A stretch of DNA of 32,877 bases from a bacterium (lineage in GTDB: Bacteria > JAJRZV01): positions 1 through 32,877 of the forward strand of contig JAJRZV010000075.1 of assembly GCA_024275095.1 (NCBI GenBank), in the 5' to 3' direction. The notes beneath the pieces are model-generated. The model worked only from the letters and a program-made list of their open reading frames with translations, was not told the DNA's origin and ran no database searches. Made by a program: the position numbers and the translations under genes. This document shows positions 1 through 10,216 of this stretch, one piece after another. Every line of letters starts with the position of its first letter. Position 1 is the first letter of the stretch.

Positions 1-1100
1 CTGGATGCGATTTTTTCTATGTCTTCCATTTCCGGTTTTACAGTTGTGCAGCCGCCAGGTCGGGTGTAGATTTTGAAGCGGACGGGGCCGTAGGGTGTGG
101 TGATTTTACGTATTTCACGTTCCGCCTGAGCCCTCGTGACCAGCCAGTACCTGACGCCGGCGGTGGTGGTGTGGCAGAGGAGGTGGTTAATCAGGGTGTC
201 CAGTTTTTCTTTTTTGGCAATGACGGTTATTCGGATGGCTGGGCGGCCTTTTTTCATCAAGATGCTGTGCATTGTCGCGTCAAGGGCTCCCTTTTCAAGG
301 AGTGCCGGAATGAGAGGCTGGAGGTCTTCACCGGTCATGTCGTCGATGTCGGTTTCAATCCTGTATATTTCGCCGCGGCCTTCGCAGGGAGTGGATATGA
401 GCCATGCCCGCAGGGCGTTCATGCCTTCGCCCCTGCGCTTGCCCATGCCGTAGCCGACTTTACGGGGAATGAAAACAAATCCATCATGTACGGGTTTCGC
501 AAAGCACCGGATAAAAGCGGCGCCTGTTGGGGTGGTTTTTTCGAACGAGCCGTCCATGAATACAGGAAAGTCGTTGAGCAGTTTTTCAACGGCTGGTGGT
601 GGCACGTGGTATGTCCCGTGGGCGGTATGAATCACACCACCCCCCAGGTTTACGGGAAATGACAGGACCTCCTCTACTTTCAGAAGTTCAAGCAGCAGGG
701 ATATTCCCATGAGGTCCACCACAGTGTCCCAGCCGCCCAGCTCGTGGAAGGTGACATTTTCGAGGTCCGTGCCGTGGACTTCCGCCTCGGTCCGGGCCAG
801 TGCTTCCGCCATTTCCAGGGCTTTTTTTTTCACGGACCTGGTGGCATTTGAGGCCTCCAGTACCCTGCGAAGTTCTGCAAAGGTTTTCACTTCCGGTGCA
901 GTGTTTTTAAGAGAGATGCGGATGTTAACAGCTTCTACGGCGTGAACTTCGCAGTGTTCCACGTCAAAATGTACGTGTTTTAGTATCCCGGTCTTTTCAA
1001 GTTCCCTGATAAATTTGTTTGCGTCTTCGAAAAGATGAAGAAGTGCGCCCATCAGCATGTCCCCGGAGATGCCCGAGAATGGGTGGAGGAGCAGTTTCAT
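1..1100 (-). CDS. larC: LarC-like nickel insertion protein (pyridinium-3,5-bisthiocarboxylic acid mononucleotide nickel chelatase), 3' end beyond the window
   Basis: Minus frame open from ATG at 1098-1100 to the window edge (absent from the ORF track because it has no stop here). N-term MKLLLHPFSGISGDMLMGALL; HELGGWDTVVD...GGGVIHTAHGTYHVPPPA...TPTGAA; IETDIDDMTGEDL. ATGA overlap with larB. Confidence 0.93.
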   Translation of the reverse strand, partial: MKLLLHPFSGISGDMLMGALLHLFEDANKFIRELEKTGILKHVHFDVEHCEVHAVEAVNIRISLKNTAPEVKTFAELRRVLEASNATRSVKKKALEMAEALARTEAEVHGTDLENVTFHELGGWDTVVDLMGISLLLELLKVEEVLSFPVNLGGGVIHTAHGTYHVPPPAVEKLLNDFPVFMDGSFEKTTPTGAAFIRCFAKPVHDGFVFIPRKVGYGMGKRRGEGMNALRAWLISTPCEGRGEIYRIETDIDDMTGEDLQPLIPALLEKGALDATMHSILMKKGRPAIRITVIAKKEKLDTLINHLLCHTTTAGVRYWLVTRAQAEREIRKITTPYGPVRFKIYTRPGGCTTVKPEMEDIEKIAS

Positions 1101-1849
1101 TTGCCGGCCCTGAGGGCAATGAGTGATGCTGTAAATCCAGCTCCAACGCCGTCGTTTATGTTCACTGTAACCACGTTGGGTGCACAGGATGCGAGCATTG
1201 AGAGAAGGGCGGTGAGCCCCCCGCCTGACACACCGTACCCGTGGGCCACCGGCAGTCCTATGACGGGAATGCCAACCATTCCTGCGATAACGCCTGGAAG
1301 GGCACCTTCCATGCCTGCTGCCACTATGGCGCATGCGGCTTCCGCTATGAGCGGGAGATGTTCTGTAATGCGGTGAATGCCGGCAATGCCCACGTCTGTG
1401 ATGAGGTGTACCGGTACACCCATCATGCGGCAGGTGATTTCCGCTTCCGCGGCCACGGGAATGTCAGATGCTCCTGCGGTGATGACGCATACGTGACAGC
1501 GGGTTTTTTTCTCAGGATAGGGAGTGTGAAGCACTTTTGCAGTGGGGTTGTATTTGACTTTTTTTATCTTTTGTTCAATGGCCTTTCCGTCTTTTTCCAG
1601 TACCCTTGTTGCCAGCATTGCTTCGCATTTTTTCAGCGAGGCTTTTATAAGCGAGATGAGCATGCTTCGAGATTTACCTTCAGCATAGATGATTTCAGGG
1701 AACCCGGTGCGCAGTGCCCTGTGGGTGTCGAGCACGGCTTCACCCAGGCGCTCGAAGGGTAGCGCTTTCAGGCGGCTTATGACTTCTTCTACCCCTACAC
1801 GTCCTTCAAGAAGGTCCTGCAGCAGTTTTTTGATTTTTCCCTCTTCCAC
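1097..1849 (-). CDS. larB: LarB-like pyridinium-3,5-biscarboxylic acid mononucleotide synthase (AIR carboxylase fold)
   Basis: 250 aa; VITAGASDIPVAAEAE...GMEGALPGVIAGMVGIPVIGLPVAHGYGVSGGGLTALLSML...VNINDGVGAGF; next to larC. Confidence 0.93.
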   Translation of the reverse strand: MEEGKIKKLLQDLLEGRVGVEEVISRLKALPFERLGEAVLDTHRALRTGFPEIIYAEGKSRSMLISLIKASLKKCEAMLATRVLEKDGKAIEQKIKKVKYNPTAKVLHTPYPEKKTRCHVCVITAGASDIPVAAEAEITCRMMGVPVHLITDVGIAGIHRITEHLPLIAEAACAIVAAGMEGALPGVIAGMVGIPVIGLPVAHGYGVSGGGLTALLSMLASCAPNVVTVNINDGVGAGFTASLIALRAGK

Positions 1850-1856
1850 CTGGATG

Positions 1857-2327
1857 TCACAGCGTGATAATTCCTTTCCGTAGACTTCGGATAATCATTT
1901 CACCCGTGGCCACGTGAAATTCCACTGTGCGGCCGTGTGAACCGCCGAAATCAGCAGCGACAAGAGGAATGTTCAGTTTTTGAAGCAGGGTCTGCACCGC
2001 TTCTACATTCTGTTCCCCAATGTTTGGTATGCGCTGGAGTTTGAAAATAGTAGCTCCCCCCGCTGCCTTTGCTATGATGCGAGAGGGGTTTGCACCTCTG
2101 GAAAGTATTTCTTCGTAAAGCAGGTGGACAGCCCTGTCCATGAATTTTGAAGGGGCTTTGTGTACGGGATGACCGTTTGAGGAGGGGAGAAGAGGATGTG
2201 CCATGCCCCCTATTTTCAGAGCAGGGTCGTAGAACACCACGGCCACACAGGAACCCAGACCGATGGCTTCAAGGATGGCATCTCCTTGAACCACAGCCGT
2301 TTCTGCTATGCCCACGCGAATTTTCAT
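1857..2327 (-). CDS. cheD: Chemoreceptor glutamine deamidase CheD
   Basis: GLGSCVAVVFYDPALKIGGMAHPLLP (catalytic Cys and His context) and AAGGATIF; in che cluster. Confidence 0.93.
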   Translation of the reverse strand: MKIRVGIAETAVVQGDAILEAIGLGSCVAVVFYDPALKIGGMAHPLLPSSNGHPVHKAPSKFMDRAVHLLYEEILSRGANPSRIIAKAAGGATIFKLQRIPNIGEQNVEAVQTLLQKLNIPLVAADFGGSHGRTVEFHVATGEMIIRSLRKGIITL

Positions 2328-2939
2328 TTATACCTTTTCAAGTATAAGTTTTTCCGCTCCATCGGTGGGAATGAGAAAAAAATCAAGCGCAGCAGCCTGG
2401 TCGTCGGAAGCAATGGAAGTATTGAACACAAAGATGTCATCTGTGTTCTGACAGGCAGCGGCCACAACAGCGTCAACCGCGCTTTCCAGGTACTCAAAAG
2501 CAAGAAGAGGCACTGAGGTGATAACCGGTTCAGAAATCATTTCAGAAACAGCGTTGGCAAAAGCTCCCGCGAGAATGTTGCATATCTCGAGAAGAGCGGA
2601 TCGGATGATGTTTTGCTCGTCATCACTCGCAAGGTGTTCGCTGAGTTGTTCTGTATTTATGCTTTGTCCTGTAAGCTGTTCGACAAGTTTGGCGGCATTT
2701 TCGGGGTAAACAACAAAAAGACCTTCCAGGTTGATACCGCCTGTAAACGAGGAGTGGAGTATGACGGCCGGGGCGGTGGGAAGAAAATCTTCGATTGCAT
2801 GCACAGGAACTCGCGTAACTCCGGGAACAGTGATGAGCACTTTTTTTCCTGTAATAACCGAAAGGGCGTTGGATGCATTTCCTGCTCCGATGTTGACTAT
2901 TTCCCTTAAAATGTCGAGTTGAAGCTCTGATATATTCAT
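2328..2939 (-). CDS. cheC: CheY-P phosphatase CheC
   Basis: Two CheC-type motifs: D-ILR-EIVN (first) and S-ALL-EICN (second); adjacent to cheA and cheD. Confidence 0.9.
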   Translation of the reverse strand: MNISELQLDILREIVNIGAGNASNALSVITGKKVLITVPGVTRVPVHAIEDFLPTAPAVILHSSFTGGINLEGLFVVYPENAAKLVEQLTGQSINTEQLSEHLASDDEQNIIRSALLEICNILAGAFANAVSEMISEPVITSVPLLAFEYLESAVDAVVAAACQNTDDIFVFNTSIASDDQAAALDFFLIPTDGAEKLILEKV

Positions 2940-4777
2940 TTTTCTCCCCCGCTGAGAGAGACATGATCTATGATAAATGTCATTTCGCCTCCTGTCGAGA
3001 CAGTTGTGGCGAAGAAAGGTTTGAAATCTTTTAATAAACCTTTCAGGGGCTTGATGTATATTTCAGCTGTACCCAGAATTTCGTCAGCGTATATGGCTGC
3101 ATGGTCTTTTCCTGTATCTACAATAAGGACAGTGCCTGAGTGAGGTCTGGGATCCAGCCCAAGCAGTTCCCTGATGGGAAATATTCTGGCCACTATACCG
3201 TTGTGAAGGTACACGTTTTTTTCGTCTGTTTCTTTTACAATCTCTCCGGAGGTGGCATCTGTGACAAGGAGCAATCTGTCTGCATTGATGCCCATCTGGT
3301 ATGGTCCGATTCTGAATACAGCCGCCTGTACAATTGCGGCTCCGGAAGGAAGCTTTAATTTTATGGTTGTACCTTTACCTTCTTCAGAATGGATTTCCAT
3401 GACCCCATGGAGCTTCTCCACGGCATTTGCTACAACGTCCATGCCTACTCCACGACCGGATATATCGGATACCTCTTCACGGCTGGAAAATCCTGGAGTA
3501 CAGGTAAGTTTGAAGACTTCTTCATCCGTGAGAGTCTCTGCTTCACCCGGGGAAATAAGGCTTTTGCTAACGGCTTTTTCAAGGATTTTCTGACGATTCA
3601 TGCCACGGCCATCGTCGCTGACTTCTATAATGGTCCAGCCAGCTGTTGAATAAGCGGAGATTTTTACGAGCCCCGTGGGTTCTTTGCCCGCTTTTTCTCT
3701 TTCTTCAGATTTTTCGATACCGTGATCAATAGCGTTTCTGAGAAGGTGAATGAGTGGATCAGAAAGCTCTGTAAGAAGGTGGCGGTCCATGCGGATGTTT
3801 CCGCCCTCCACAACAAGCTTTACTTTTTTACCAAGTTTTCTGCACAGTTCCCGCGATGTCCTGTGCAGGGTTGCCGTGATTGTTTCGAAAGGGACAAGGT
3901 TCATCTGAAGCACAACGTCGCGTAGCTGCTTGAGAAGTATGCGCATCCTTTCAAAGTTTTCGCGGGCAAGGGCTGGCATTTCCTCGGTATACGGGTACAG
4001 GGAAGACTCGAGAAACAGTATGTCTCCCAGAATTTTTAAGGCACTGTCCAGGTCGCTGGAGTCAACTTTTACGTGCTCTATGATTTTTTTCTTTTTTTCG
4101 TCTTTACTATCTTCTTTTTTGAGTTCTTCTACTTTGTGAATAAAGTCCCACTCCCGTAGCCTAGAGACAGCAGCCTTTGCGGCCTTGTCATCTGAAAAAT
4201 AGAGTGTGAACTCATATCCCTTCCAGCCTTTCTTAACTTCTTTTACGGTGGGAGTGGAACCCGTAAATCCTTCCCAGTCGGTTACACGACTCAGTACCAT
4301 GTAAACACGTGCTGCTGGTAATGCTTCCGATGAGTCTATGGTGACTTTGACAGGAACCCCTCCGGTAGAAGCTGATTCTTCCGGTTTTTCCTCTGGCGGA
4401 GTTTTTTCTTCTGTTGTGGACCTTTCAAAGGGGGTAGGGCGAGGCATGACAGAGCCGGTATTTTCATACTCGGATAGCATCTCTTCCAGCGCGCCCGTTC
4501 CTTCTTCAATGATTTTCAGGTCTTCGTCGGATAGGTTACGATTCTCATCCCTGATCTGCTGAAGGTAGCTTTCCAGGGCATGGCTGTAGGAAGAAATGGC
4601 TTCTATGCCCATGGCCGCGGAGGCCCCTTTTATGGAGTGAAACAGGCGGAATATTTCGTTGATTATAGGACCGTGGTCCTGTATTTCCCGAGCCCTTTCC
4701 AGGTTTTTAAATATGGCATCGAGGTTATCGCGGGTGTCCTCGATGAACAGCGAACGATATTTGTCTATACCGCTCAT
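2936..4777 (-). CDS. cheA: Chemotaxis histidine kinase CheA
   Basis: 613 aa; P1 H-box LFHSIKGASAAMG; kinase LLRNAIDHGIE, DDGRGM, GRGVGMDVV; C-terminal CheW-like P5 domain. Confidence 0.97.
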   Translation of the reverse strand: MSGIDKYRSLFIEDTRDNLDAIFKNLERAREIQDHGPIINEIFRLFHSIKGASAAMGIEAISSYSHALESYLQQIRDENRNLSDEDLKIIEEGTGALEEMLSEYENTGSVMPRPTPFERSTTEEKTPPEEKPEESASTGGVPVKVTIDSSEALPAARVYMVLSRVTDWEGFTGSTPTVKEVKKGWKGYEFTLYFSDDKAAKAAVSRLREWDFIHKVEELKKEDSKDEKKKKIIEHVKVDSSDLDSALKILGDILFLESSLYPYTEEMPALARENFERMRILLKQLRDVVLQMNLVPFETITATLHRTSRELCRKLGKKVKLVVEGGNIRMDRHLLTELSDPLIHLLRNAIDHGIEKSEEREKAGKEPTGLVKISAYSTAGWTIIEVSDDGRGMNRQKILEKAVSKSLISPGEAETLTDEEVFKLTCTPGFSSREEVSDISGRGVGMDVVANAVEKLHGVMEIHSEEGKGTTIKLKLPSGAAIVQAAVFRIGPYQMGINADRLLLVTDATSGEIVKETDEKNVYLHNGIVARIFPIRELLGLDPRPHSGTVLIVDTGKDHAAIYADEILGTAEIYIKPLKGLLKDFKPFFATTVSTGGEMTFIIDHVSLSGGEK

Positions 4778-5139
4778 TCACCGAGAATCTTTTTTATGAC
4801 TGAGATTACCTTATCTTTTTTGAACGGCTTGGTAATGAAGTCAAGAGCACCGGCCTCAAGGGCCTCCATCACCAGCGATTCCTGCCCCAGTGCACTGACC
4901 ATAATTACCTTGGCTGAAGGATCCATCTGCCGTATTTCACGCAGGGCTTCCAATCCATTTTTAGACGGCATGACGATGTCCATTGTTGTCAGGTCTGGCT
5001 TTAAATTTTTATACATTTCAACAGCTTCAATTCCATTGGATGCTTCCCCGACAACTTCAAATCCTTCTGATTCCAGAATTTCACGTATCATATTCCTCAT
5101 AAAAACCGCATCATCAACGACGAGTATCTTGTGACCCAT
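4774..5139 (-). CDS. cheY: Response regulator CheY
   Basis: 121-aa single receiver domain; KILVVDDAVFMR, MDIVMPSKNG, KPF; 4-bp overlap with cheA. Confidence 0.96.
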   Translation of the reverse strand: MGHKILVVDDAVFMRNMIREILESEGFEVVGEASNGIEAVEMYKNLKPDLTTMDIVMPSKNGLEALREIRQMDPSAKVIMVSALGQESLVMEALEAGALDFITKPFKKDKVISVIKKILGE

Positions 5140-5581
5140 GACTACCCCCCACTTGGATTAATCTTTGAAATTCCTCTTTCAACATACCAACCAACCTTTC
5201 TACGTCTACCACTCGCACTACACCGTAGTCTGTATAAAGTGTTTCCCTCAAAACTTCTTCATTATTCGCATTTTCCTTTTTTCTTTCTATTCTATCAAAT
5301 GAAATAGTCAGACATGAGGATGGATGCACGGAAAGAGCAAGTTCAGGAAAATCCTTGCCTACGGCCACTGCGTAAGTGTGCGTTTCCGCGGGTTTTTCTC
5401 CTGCGAGAACGGCTCCTGAGTCCACAACCAGCACAGCATCACCGTGGAAAAATGTTACCCCCATAAAACTTGTATCTTTCATAAAAGGAAAGGATATAAG
5501 CCTGCTGATTTCGAATACTTCCAGCACAAATTTTTCCTCAAGGGCGAATAGCCGATTTTTATGCCGGAAGGCAAAATACAT
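5114..5581 (-). CDS. cheW: CheW-like adaptor protein
   Basis: 155 aa; YFAFRHKNRLFALEEKFVLEVFEISRLISFPFMKDTSFMGVTFFHGDAVLVVDSG, CheW-like fold; between mcp and cheY. Confidence 0.85.
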   Translation of the reverse strand: MYFAFRHKNRLFALEEKFVLEVFEISRLISFPFMKDTSFMGVTFFHGDAVLVVDSGAVLAGEKPAETHTYAVAVGKDFPELALSVHPSSCLTISFDRIERKKENANNEEVLRETLYTDYGVVRVVDVERLVGMLKEEFQRLIQVGGSHGSQDTRR

Positions 5582-6847
5582 TTATACCCTGAATTCCTCG
5601 ACCTTTTTCTTGAGTTCTACTGACAGGGAAGCCAGATGCTGAGCAGCCTTGTTGAGTTCCGCCATGGAGGCTGTTTGTTCTTCCATGGAGGCTGTCACTT
5701 CTTCTGTTACTGAAGCATTTTCTTCCGCAATGCGGGCGATGCTGTCTATAGTACTGATGAGCTTATCTGCAATGCCGGCCTGTGTTTTGTTAAATGAGGT
5801 AATTTCCTGGACCCTGGTGGCCGTCTCCAGGGTGTTATTTGTAATTTCTTCAAATGTTGAGCGGACCACCTCCATATCTGCTTTGCCTTCTTCGATGGAT
5901 TGAGCCATGATTTTCATTTCTTCCGTGAGTTCCCGGGAGTTTTTCTCCACTGTATCAATCAGTTCGGTTATCTGTGCAGTAGATTTTTGGGTGTTATCAG
6001 CCAGCTTCCGGATTTCCTCCGCAACCACACCAAATCCTCGGCCGCTTTCGCCGGCCAGGGCTGCTTCAATGGCTGCATTCAGTGCGAGCAGGTTCGTTTT
6101 GTTGGAGATACTTGTAATGACGTCGGTGATTTCCCGAACACGGCTGATAACAGCGCTGAATTCGAGAAATTTTTGCGTAGTGCTGGCGGCCCGGTCGAAG
6201 GTGATACGCATTTTTTCCATGGCGGTTGCTACAAGTTCAGAGCCTTTCTGGGCCATTTCCACTGTTTTTCTGACAGCTTCCTCTACATTTTCTGCAATGC
6301 GGGCAGCAGCCAGGGCTTTTTCAGCAGTTTCCTTTATGAAACTGGCGCCTTTTTCTACTTCTTCTGCCTGACGTGAAGCACCCTGGGCAATATTTTCCAT
6401 CGTTTTTGAAACTTCTTCTGCAGAGGCGGTCACTTCTTCTGCAAGTGCACCGAGTGATTGGGCTGAAGCCGCAACACTTTCTGATATTTCGATCATGGAG
6501 GTGACAAGATTTTTGAGATTGTTCCGCATGGCTTCCATGAACTCTTTTAACTCGTCAAATTCATCATAAAATCGAGTATCTTTCCAGGGAATGTCTATAA
6601 GCAGATCACCCCTTGCAACACCTTCACTGAGCGTACGCAGCTTGTCGATTTTCGAAGAGGTGCCCCGAAGGATAAAAAGACCGATAACAGATCCCAGAAG
6701 CAATGCTGATGCTACGGATACGATTTTCTCCAGAACAGGCCCCAGATTTGCGAATGCAAACAGATAGGGAGAGACCACGGATATAAAAATAATGGAAAGA
6801 AATCCCAGTATAAATTTATAAGCGACACCAAACTTACTTTTCTTCAT
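5582..6847 (-). CDS. Methyl-accepting chemotaxis protein with two TM helices and almost no external loop
   Basis: 421 aa; signalling tip [13 protein letters not shown]-type sequence ([36 protein letters not shown]); two adjacent N-terminal hydrophobic segments; SD-like AGGAGG upstream of ATG. Confidence 0.95.
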   Translation of the reverse strand: MKKSKFGVAYKFILGFLSIIFISVVSPYLFAFANLGPVLEKIVSVASALLLGSVIGLFILRGTSSKIDKLRTLSEGVARGDLLIDIPWKDTRFYDEFDELKEFMEAMRNNLKNLVTSMIEISESVAASAQSLGALAEEVTASAEEVSKTMENIAQGASRQAEEVEKGASFIKETAEKALAAARIAENVEEAVRKTVEMAQKGSELVATAMEKMRITFDRAASTTQKFLEFSAVISRVREITDVITSISNKTNLLALNAAIEAALAGESGRGFGVVAEEIRKLADNTQKSTAQITELIDTVEKNSRELTEEMKIMAQSIEEGKADMEVVRSTFEEITNNTLETATRVQEITSFNKTQAGIADKLISTIDSIARIAEENASVTEEVTASMEEQTASMAELNKAAQHLASLSVELKKKVEEFRV

Positions 6848-6946
6848 GTCGACCTCCTTTTCATGCCCTTAAGTTGATGCTGAGGTTATTTGGGTCAAAT
6901 GTAAGACAATTACTGCAGGAATGCTGGATAAATGTTACCGCCATTA

Positions 6947-7771
6947 TCAACCCTTTTCTTTAATAATACGGTATACCCGGTGCCTGAGAGAGAGAGGCTT
7001 GAAGAAATGTGCCAGCTCTCTTGGTACGGATTCTACCTTTCCAAGCACCAGAAATGCAGGGGTTGCTGCTATTGAAAGAACATGAGCAAGTATCCGGCTT
7101 TGGTAAGCTCTTTGTAAAAATATCAACACGTTCCTCACAATGACCATGTGAAAAGGATTTTCAGGTTTTAAATCTACTATATTAGTGGTCTTGAATGAAG
7201 TAATTTTTCGCAGTGCAGGATCCACTTGCAGACCTTCAGGTGAAATTGAAAAAAATTTTTTATACTTGAGAGGTATATCTCCGGCACTTTCGGGAGGATA
7301 AAGGCCTTTTTCCGCTTTTTCAATATTGAGTGGATCGAGGTCAATACCGACGATGTTGACTCTTGAGATCTCCTGTGAGAATGATTCTGCAATCATAGCA
7401 GCGAGTGAATATGTCTCTTCCCCTGTGGAGCAGCCGCCGGAAAGTATGTTAATTGTTCCACTTTGTACTACCCGGAATATTTCGGGTAGTACATGGGTGT
7501 CAATAAATTGGAACACGTCAGGATTTCGAAAGAATGAGGAGACGTTGATGGTGAGAATTGAAAACAAAAGCCTTGCTTTCGCTTCATCAGCGATTACCAG
7601 CTGGATTAGTTCTTCCACATCTTTGCACCTGAGTCTTTTAAGAGCGATTTCGAGCCGCCTTTGCAGGAAGGAATATTTATAACCGCTGAGATCTGCACCG
7701 TAGTGTTTTCTGAGAGCTTGTTCGAGAAGTGCAAAATTACCGTTTGAAAAGGGTAATTCGTTCTCAGACAA
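6947..7771 (-). CDS. cheR: Chemotaxis protein methyltransferase CheR
   Basis: 274 aa; INVSSFFRNPDVF, SGGCSTGEETYSLA, VRNVLIFL-type motifs. Confidence 0.95.
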   Translation of the reverse strand: MSENELPFSNGNFALLEQALRKHYGADLSGYKYSFLQRRLEIALKRLRCKDVEELIQLVIADEAKARLLFSILTINVSSFFRNPDVFQFIDTHVLPEIFRVVQSGTINILSGGCSTGEETYSLAAMIAESFSQEISRVNIVGIDLDPLNIEKAEKGLYPPESAGDIPLKYKKFFSISPEGLQVDPALRKITSFKTTNIVDLKPENPFHMVIVRNVLIFLQRAYQSRILAHVLSIAATPAFLVLGKVESVPRELAHFFKPLSLRHRVYRIIKEKG

Positions 7772-8984
7772 CTTTTTCTACCTCGATTTTTTCTATTCGT
7801 TTACCGTCGCATGAAAGGATGCGCCAGCGGTATCCTCCCCACAAAATTTCTTCTCCTGCTGCAGGAATTTTTTCCATGAGTTCAATGAGAAATCCCGCTA
7901 TGGTAACTGATTCCACATTATCAGGTACGCGAATGTTGAGCGTTTTTTCTACTTCCTCTATTTCGGTTTGCCCGTTGATGATGAAGCGGCTGGGACTCTC
8001 AGAATGAATGTTTTCGTAGGGCTTCGCCTCAAGAGTTCCTGTAAGTTCTTCCACAAGGTCAATAAGCGTGATGATTCCTGCTGCGCCCCCGTATTCGTCT
8101 ACTACCACGGCAATTTCTTCTGACCTGTGTGCAAGAGTGAAAAGAGCTGCATCACACGGCATGGTTTCGGGAAGGTAGAGGATGGGGTGGAGGAAATGTT
8201 TTACCGGATCTTTCCGGTTTTTCATTTTGCGGTATATGTCTTTGATGCGTACGTATCCCGTGATGTTAACCACACGGTTGGAAAAGACAGGAATTTTAGA
8301 GTGTCCATATTTTTTTGTGAGTTCGAATACTTCTGTGAGAGGAGCATTTTCCTCCACCGCGTGAACATTTACTATTGGTGTCATTACTTCTTTGAGAAGT
8401 GTTTCGCTCAGGGCCATGACAGCGAGTGACATTCTTTTCTCTGTGGTGGTGATGCTTCCGTATCTGTGAGCGAGGTCGATAGCCTCTACTATTTCTCTGC
8501 GTTCGAGATGGGTAAACTGACGATCTTCACCAGAGGTTTTGAAGATTACGTCTGAAAGGCGGATGAGCAGGTGGAAGGGGTATATAACAAGGGAGACGAT
8601 TTTAAGTGGGATAATGGTGAGCAAGGCGATAGTGGTGGAATGGCGGTAAGCGATGTCTTTGGGTAGTATTTCTCCCAGAATGATGATAAATGGTGAAAGT
8701 ATCAAGCCCGTAAGAAATTCATATCCAGCTCCCAGGTGCTTGTAGAGTATTTGTGCTGCCACCGTGGATGCGGCAATTACGCATATAGTAGTACCGGCTA
8801 TTGAAGCTGCAATAATTTGTTCTGCGTGTTTCCATTCACGCACGATGAGTTTTGCCCTGTAGTTCCCGTCGCGTGCAAGTGCAGTAATAATAGACCTTGG
8901 AGCAGAGAGGAAGGCGATTTCGCTACCCGAAAAAAATCCTTCGAAAAAGACCAAAGCGATAATAATGAGAAGTTCGCCGGTCAT
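7764..8984 (-). CDS. CNNM/CorC (HlyC) family transporter-like protein: DUF21 + CBS pair + CorC_HlyC domain
   Basis: 406 aa; N-terminal TM region FFSGSEIAFLS; VMTPIVNVHAV, HSKIPVF, VVDEYGGAAGIITLIDLVEELTG; C-terminal transporter-associated domain. Confidence 0.92.
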   Translation of the reverse strand: MTGELLIIIALVFFEGFFSGSEIAFLSAPRSIITALARDGNYRAKLIVREWKHAEQIIAASIAGTTICVIAASTVAAQILYKHLGAGYEFLTGLILSPFIIILGEILPKDIAYRHSTTIALLTIIPLKIVSLVIYPFHLLIRLSDVIFKTSGEDRQFTHLERREIVEAIDLAHRYGSITTTEKRMSLAVMALSETLLKEVMTPIVNVHAVEENAPLTEVFELTKKYGHSKIPVFSNRVVNITGYVRIKDIYRKMKNRKDPVKHFLHPILYLPETMPCDAALFTLAHRSEEIAVVVDEYGGAAGIITLIDLVEELTGTLEAKPYENIHSESPSRFIINGQTEIEEVEKTLNIRVPDNVESVTIAGFLIELMEKIPAAGEEILWGGYRWRILSCDGKRIEKIEVEKVV

Positions 8985-10216
8985 TGGACCTTTTCCGCGT
9001 AAATTTCCTTTACCGTTCTGCTGTTTTTCATGGATTCAATGCGGAACTTCCAGGTTTTATAGGTGAATTCATCGCCCTCTGAAGGAATACGTCCAAGTAC
9101 ATGCATGGCAAAACCCGAGACTGTTTCAAAGTCTCCCGTGGGCAGCTCTATGCCGTATTTCCTGAGCAACTCGATTTTTGCATCTCCCTGGATGAGGTAA
9201 CCCTTTTTCTTTTTTTTCACCAGCTTACCTTCACCAATCTGGGCCATGCGGCTGAAAAGGGTGTAAATGATATCTCCCAGGGTAATGATGCCTGTATAGG
9301 TACCGAACTCATCCACGACGATCGCTATATGGGTTTTCATGCGGCGGAAGTCTTCCAGAAGGCTGATAACCTTTTTTACTTCCGGTACAAAGTAGGGTTT
9401 TTTCAGCAGGACATGCCAGTTTTTTTCTCCACTACCGTGCCATGAGGCAAAATCTTTAAGATAGAGAATACCCACGATGTTGTCGGGTCTGTTCTGGAAG
9501 ACAGGAAAGCGCGAATGAGAGAAGGCTTTAAGGGTAGCCTCTACTTCCTCGCTCGTGAGTTCATAACTGAGCATTTCCACATCTTTTTTGGGCGTCATGA
9601 TGTCAGAGCACCGGATCCTGTCGAGTTGAAGCACCTGCATGAGAATTTCCATTTCTTCCTTGTCAATGGCACCCGCCTGAGTTCCTTCTTTCAGGAGGAG
9701 CATGATGTCCTTTTCACTCATGCCGGGCGTGCTTGCCGTTTCGCGGATTCTTCTGGGTATGATGTAGGAGGCCCATGTGGTGAGTACGTAAAATGGATAG
9801 GCCAGCCTGGAGAATACATAGAGCACCGGGGCTGCTGCGGTGGCATAGGCTTCTGGATTGCGGAAAGCGAGTTTGCGAGGAAGAACTTCTGCCAGCAGAA
9901 GTACCAGCAGGAGCGTTACTGCTGCTGCTATCCATTCTCCGTTGTATCCCAGGAGGATAATTCCAATGGAAGCACCAATAGCGCTGAGCGTGGAGTTGGC
10001 GAGGTCATTGCCCGTAAATATTGTTACCAGTAGTTTTTTGGGATCGCTCATGAGGGTGCGTATGAAGTGATTTTCACTGAGCATTTTGCTGGAGACACGC
10101 CTGAGGGAGAAAAGCGCGGCTTCTGCACCTGAAAAGAACGCTGACAGGAGCAACAGGAAAATTGCCAGGGCAAGCCGAATGTAGACAGCTTCACTCACCG
10201 GGCTGCTCCTGCCCAA
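8981..10216 (-). CDS. CNNM/CorC (HlyC) family transporter-like protein (tandem paralogue)
   Basis: 411 aa; FFSGAEAALFSLRR, IMTPKKDVEML, HSRFPVF, VVDEFGTYTGIITLGDIIYTL; 4-bp overlap with the next paralogue. Confidence 0.92.
   Translation of the reverse strand: MGRSSPVSEAVYIRLALAIFLLLLSAFFSGAEAALFSLRRVSSKMLSENHFIRTLMSDPKKLLVTIFTGNDLANSTLSAIGASIGIILLGYNGEWIAAAVTLLLVLLLAEVLPRKLAFRNPEAYATAAAPVLYVFSRLAYPFYVLTTWASYIIPRRIRETASTPGMSEKDIMLLLKEGTQAGAIDKEEMEILMQVLQLDRIRCSDIMTPKKDVEMLSYELTSEEVEATLKAFSHSRFPVFQNRPDNIVGILYLKDFASWHGSGEKNWHVLLKKPYFVPEVKKVISLLEDFRRMKTHIAIVVDEFGTYTGIITLGDIIYTLFSRMAQIGEGKLVKKKKKGYLIQGDAKIELLRKYGIELPTGDFETVSGFAMHVLGRIPSEGDEFTYKTWKFRIESMKNSRTVKEIYAEKVQ

Noticed and set aside
136-945. 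Plus-strand ORFs (105, 163 and 78 aa) opposite larC
   Set aside because: Antisense shadows of the continuous minus-strand LarC frame, which has clear family motifs; no SD or recognisable products.
1241-1762. 173-aa plus-strand ORF opposite larB
   Set aside because: Cys/His-rich low-plausibility translation antisense to a well-supported larB; codon-structure shadow.
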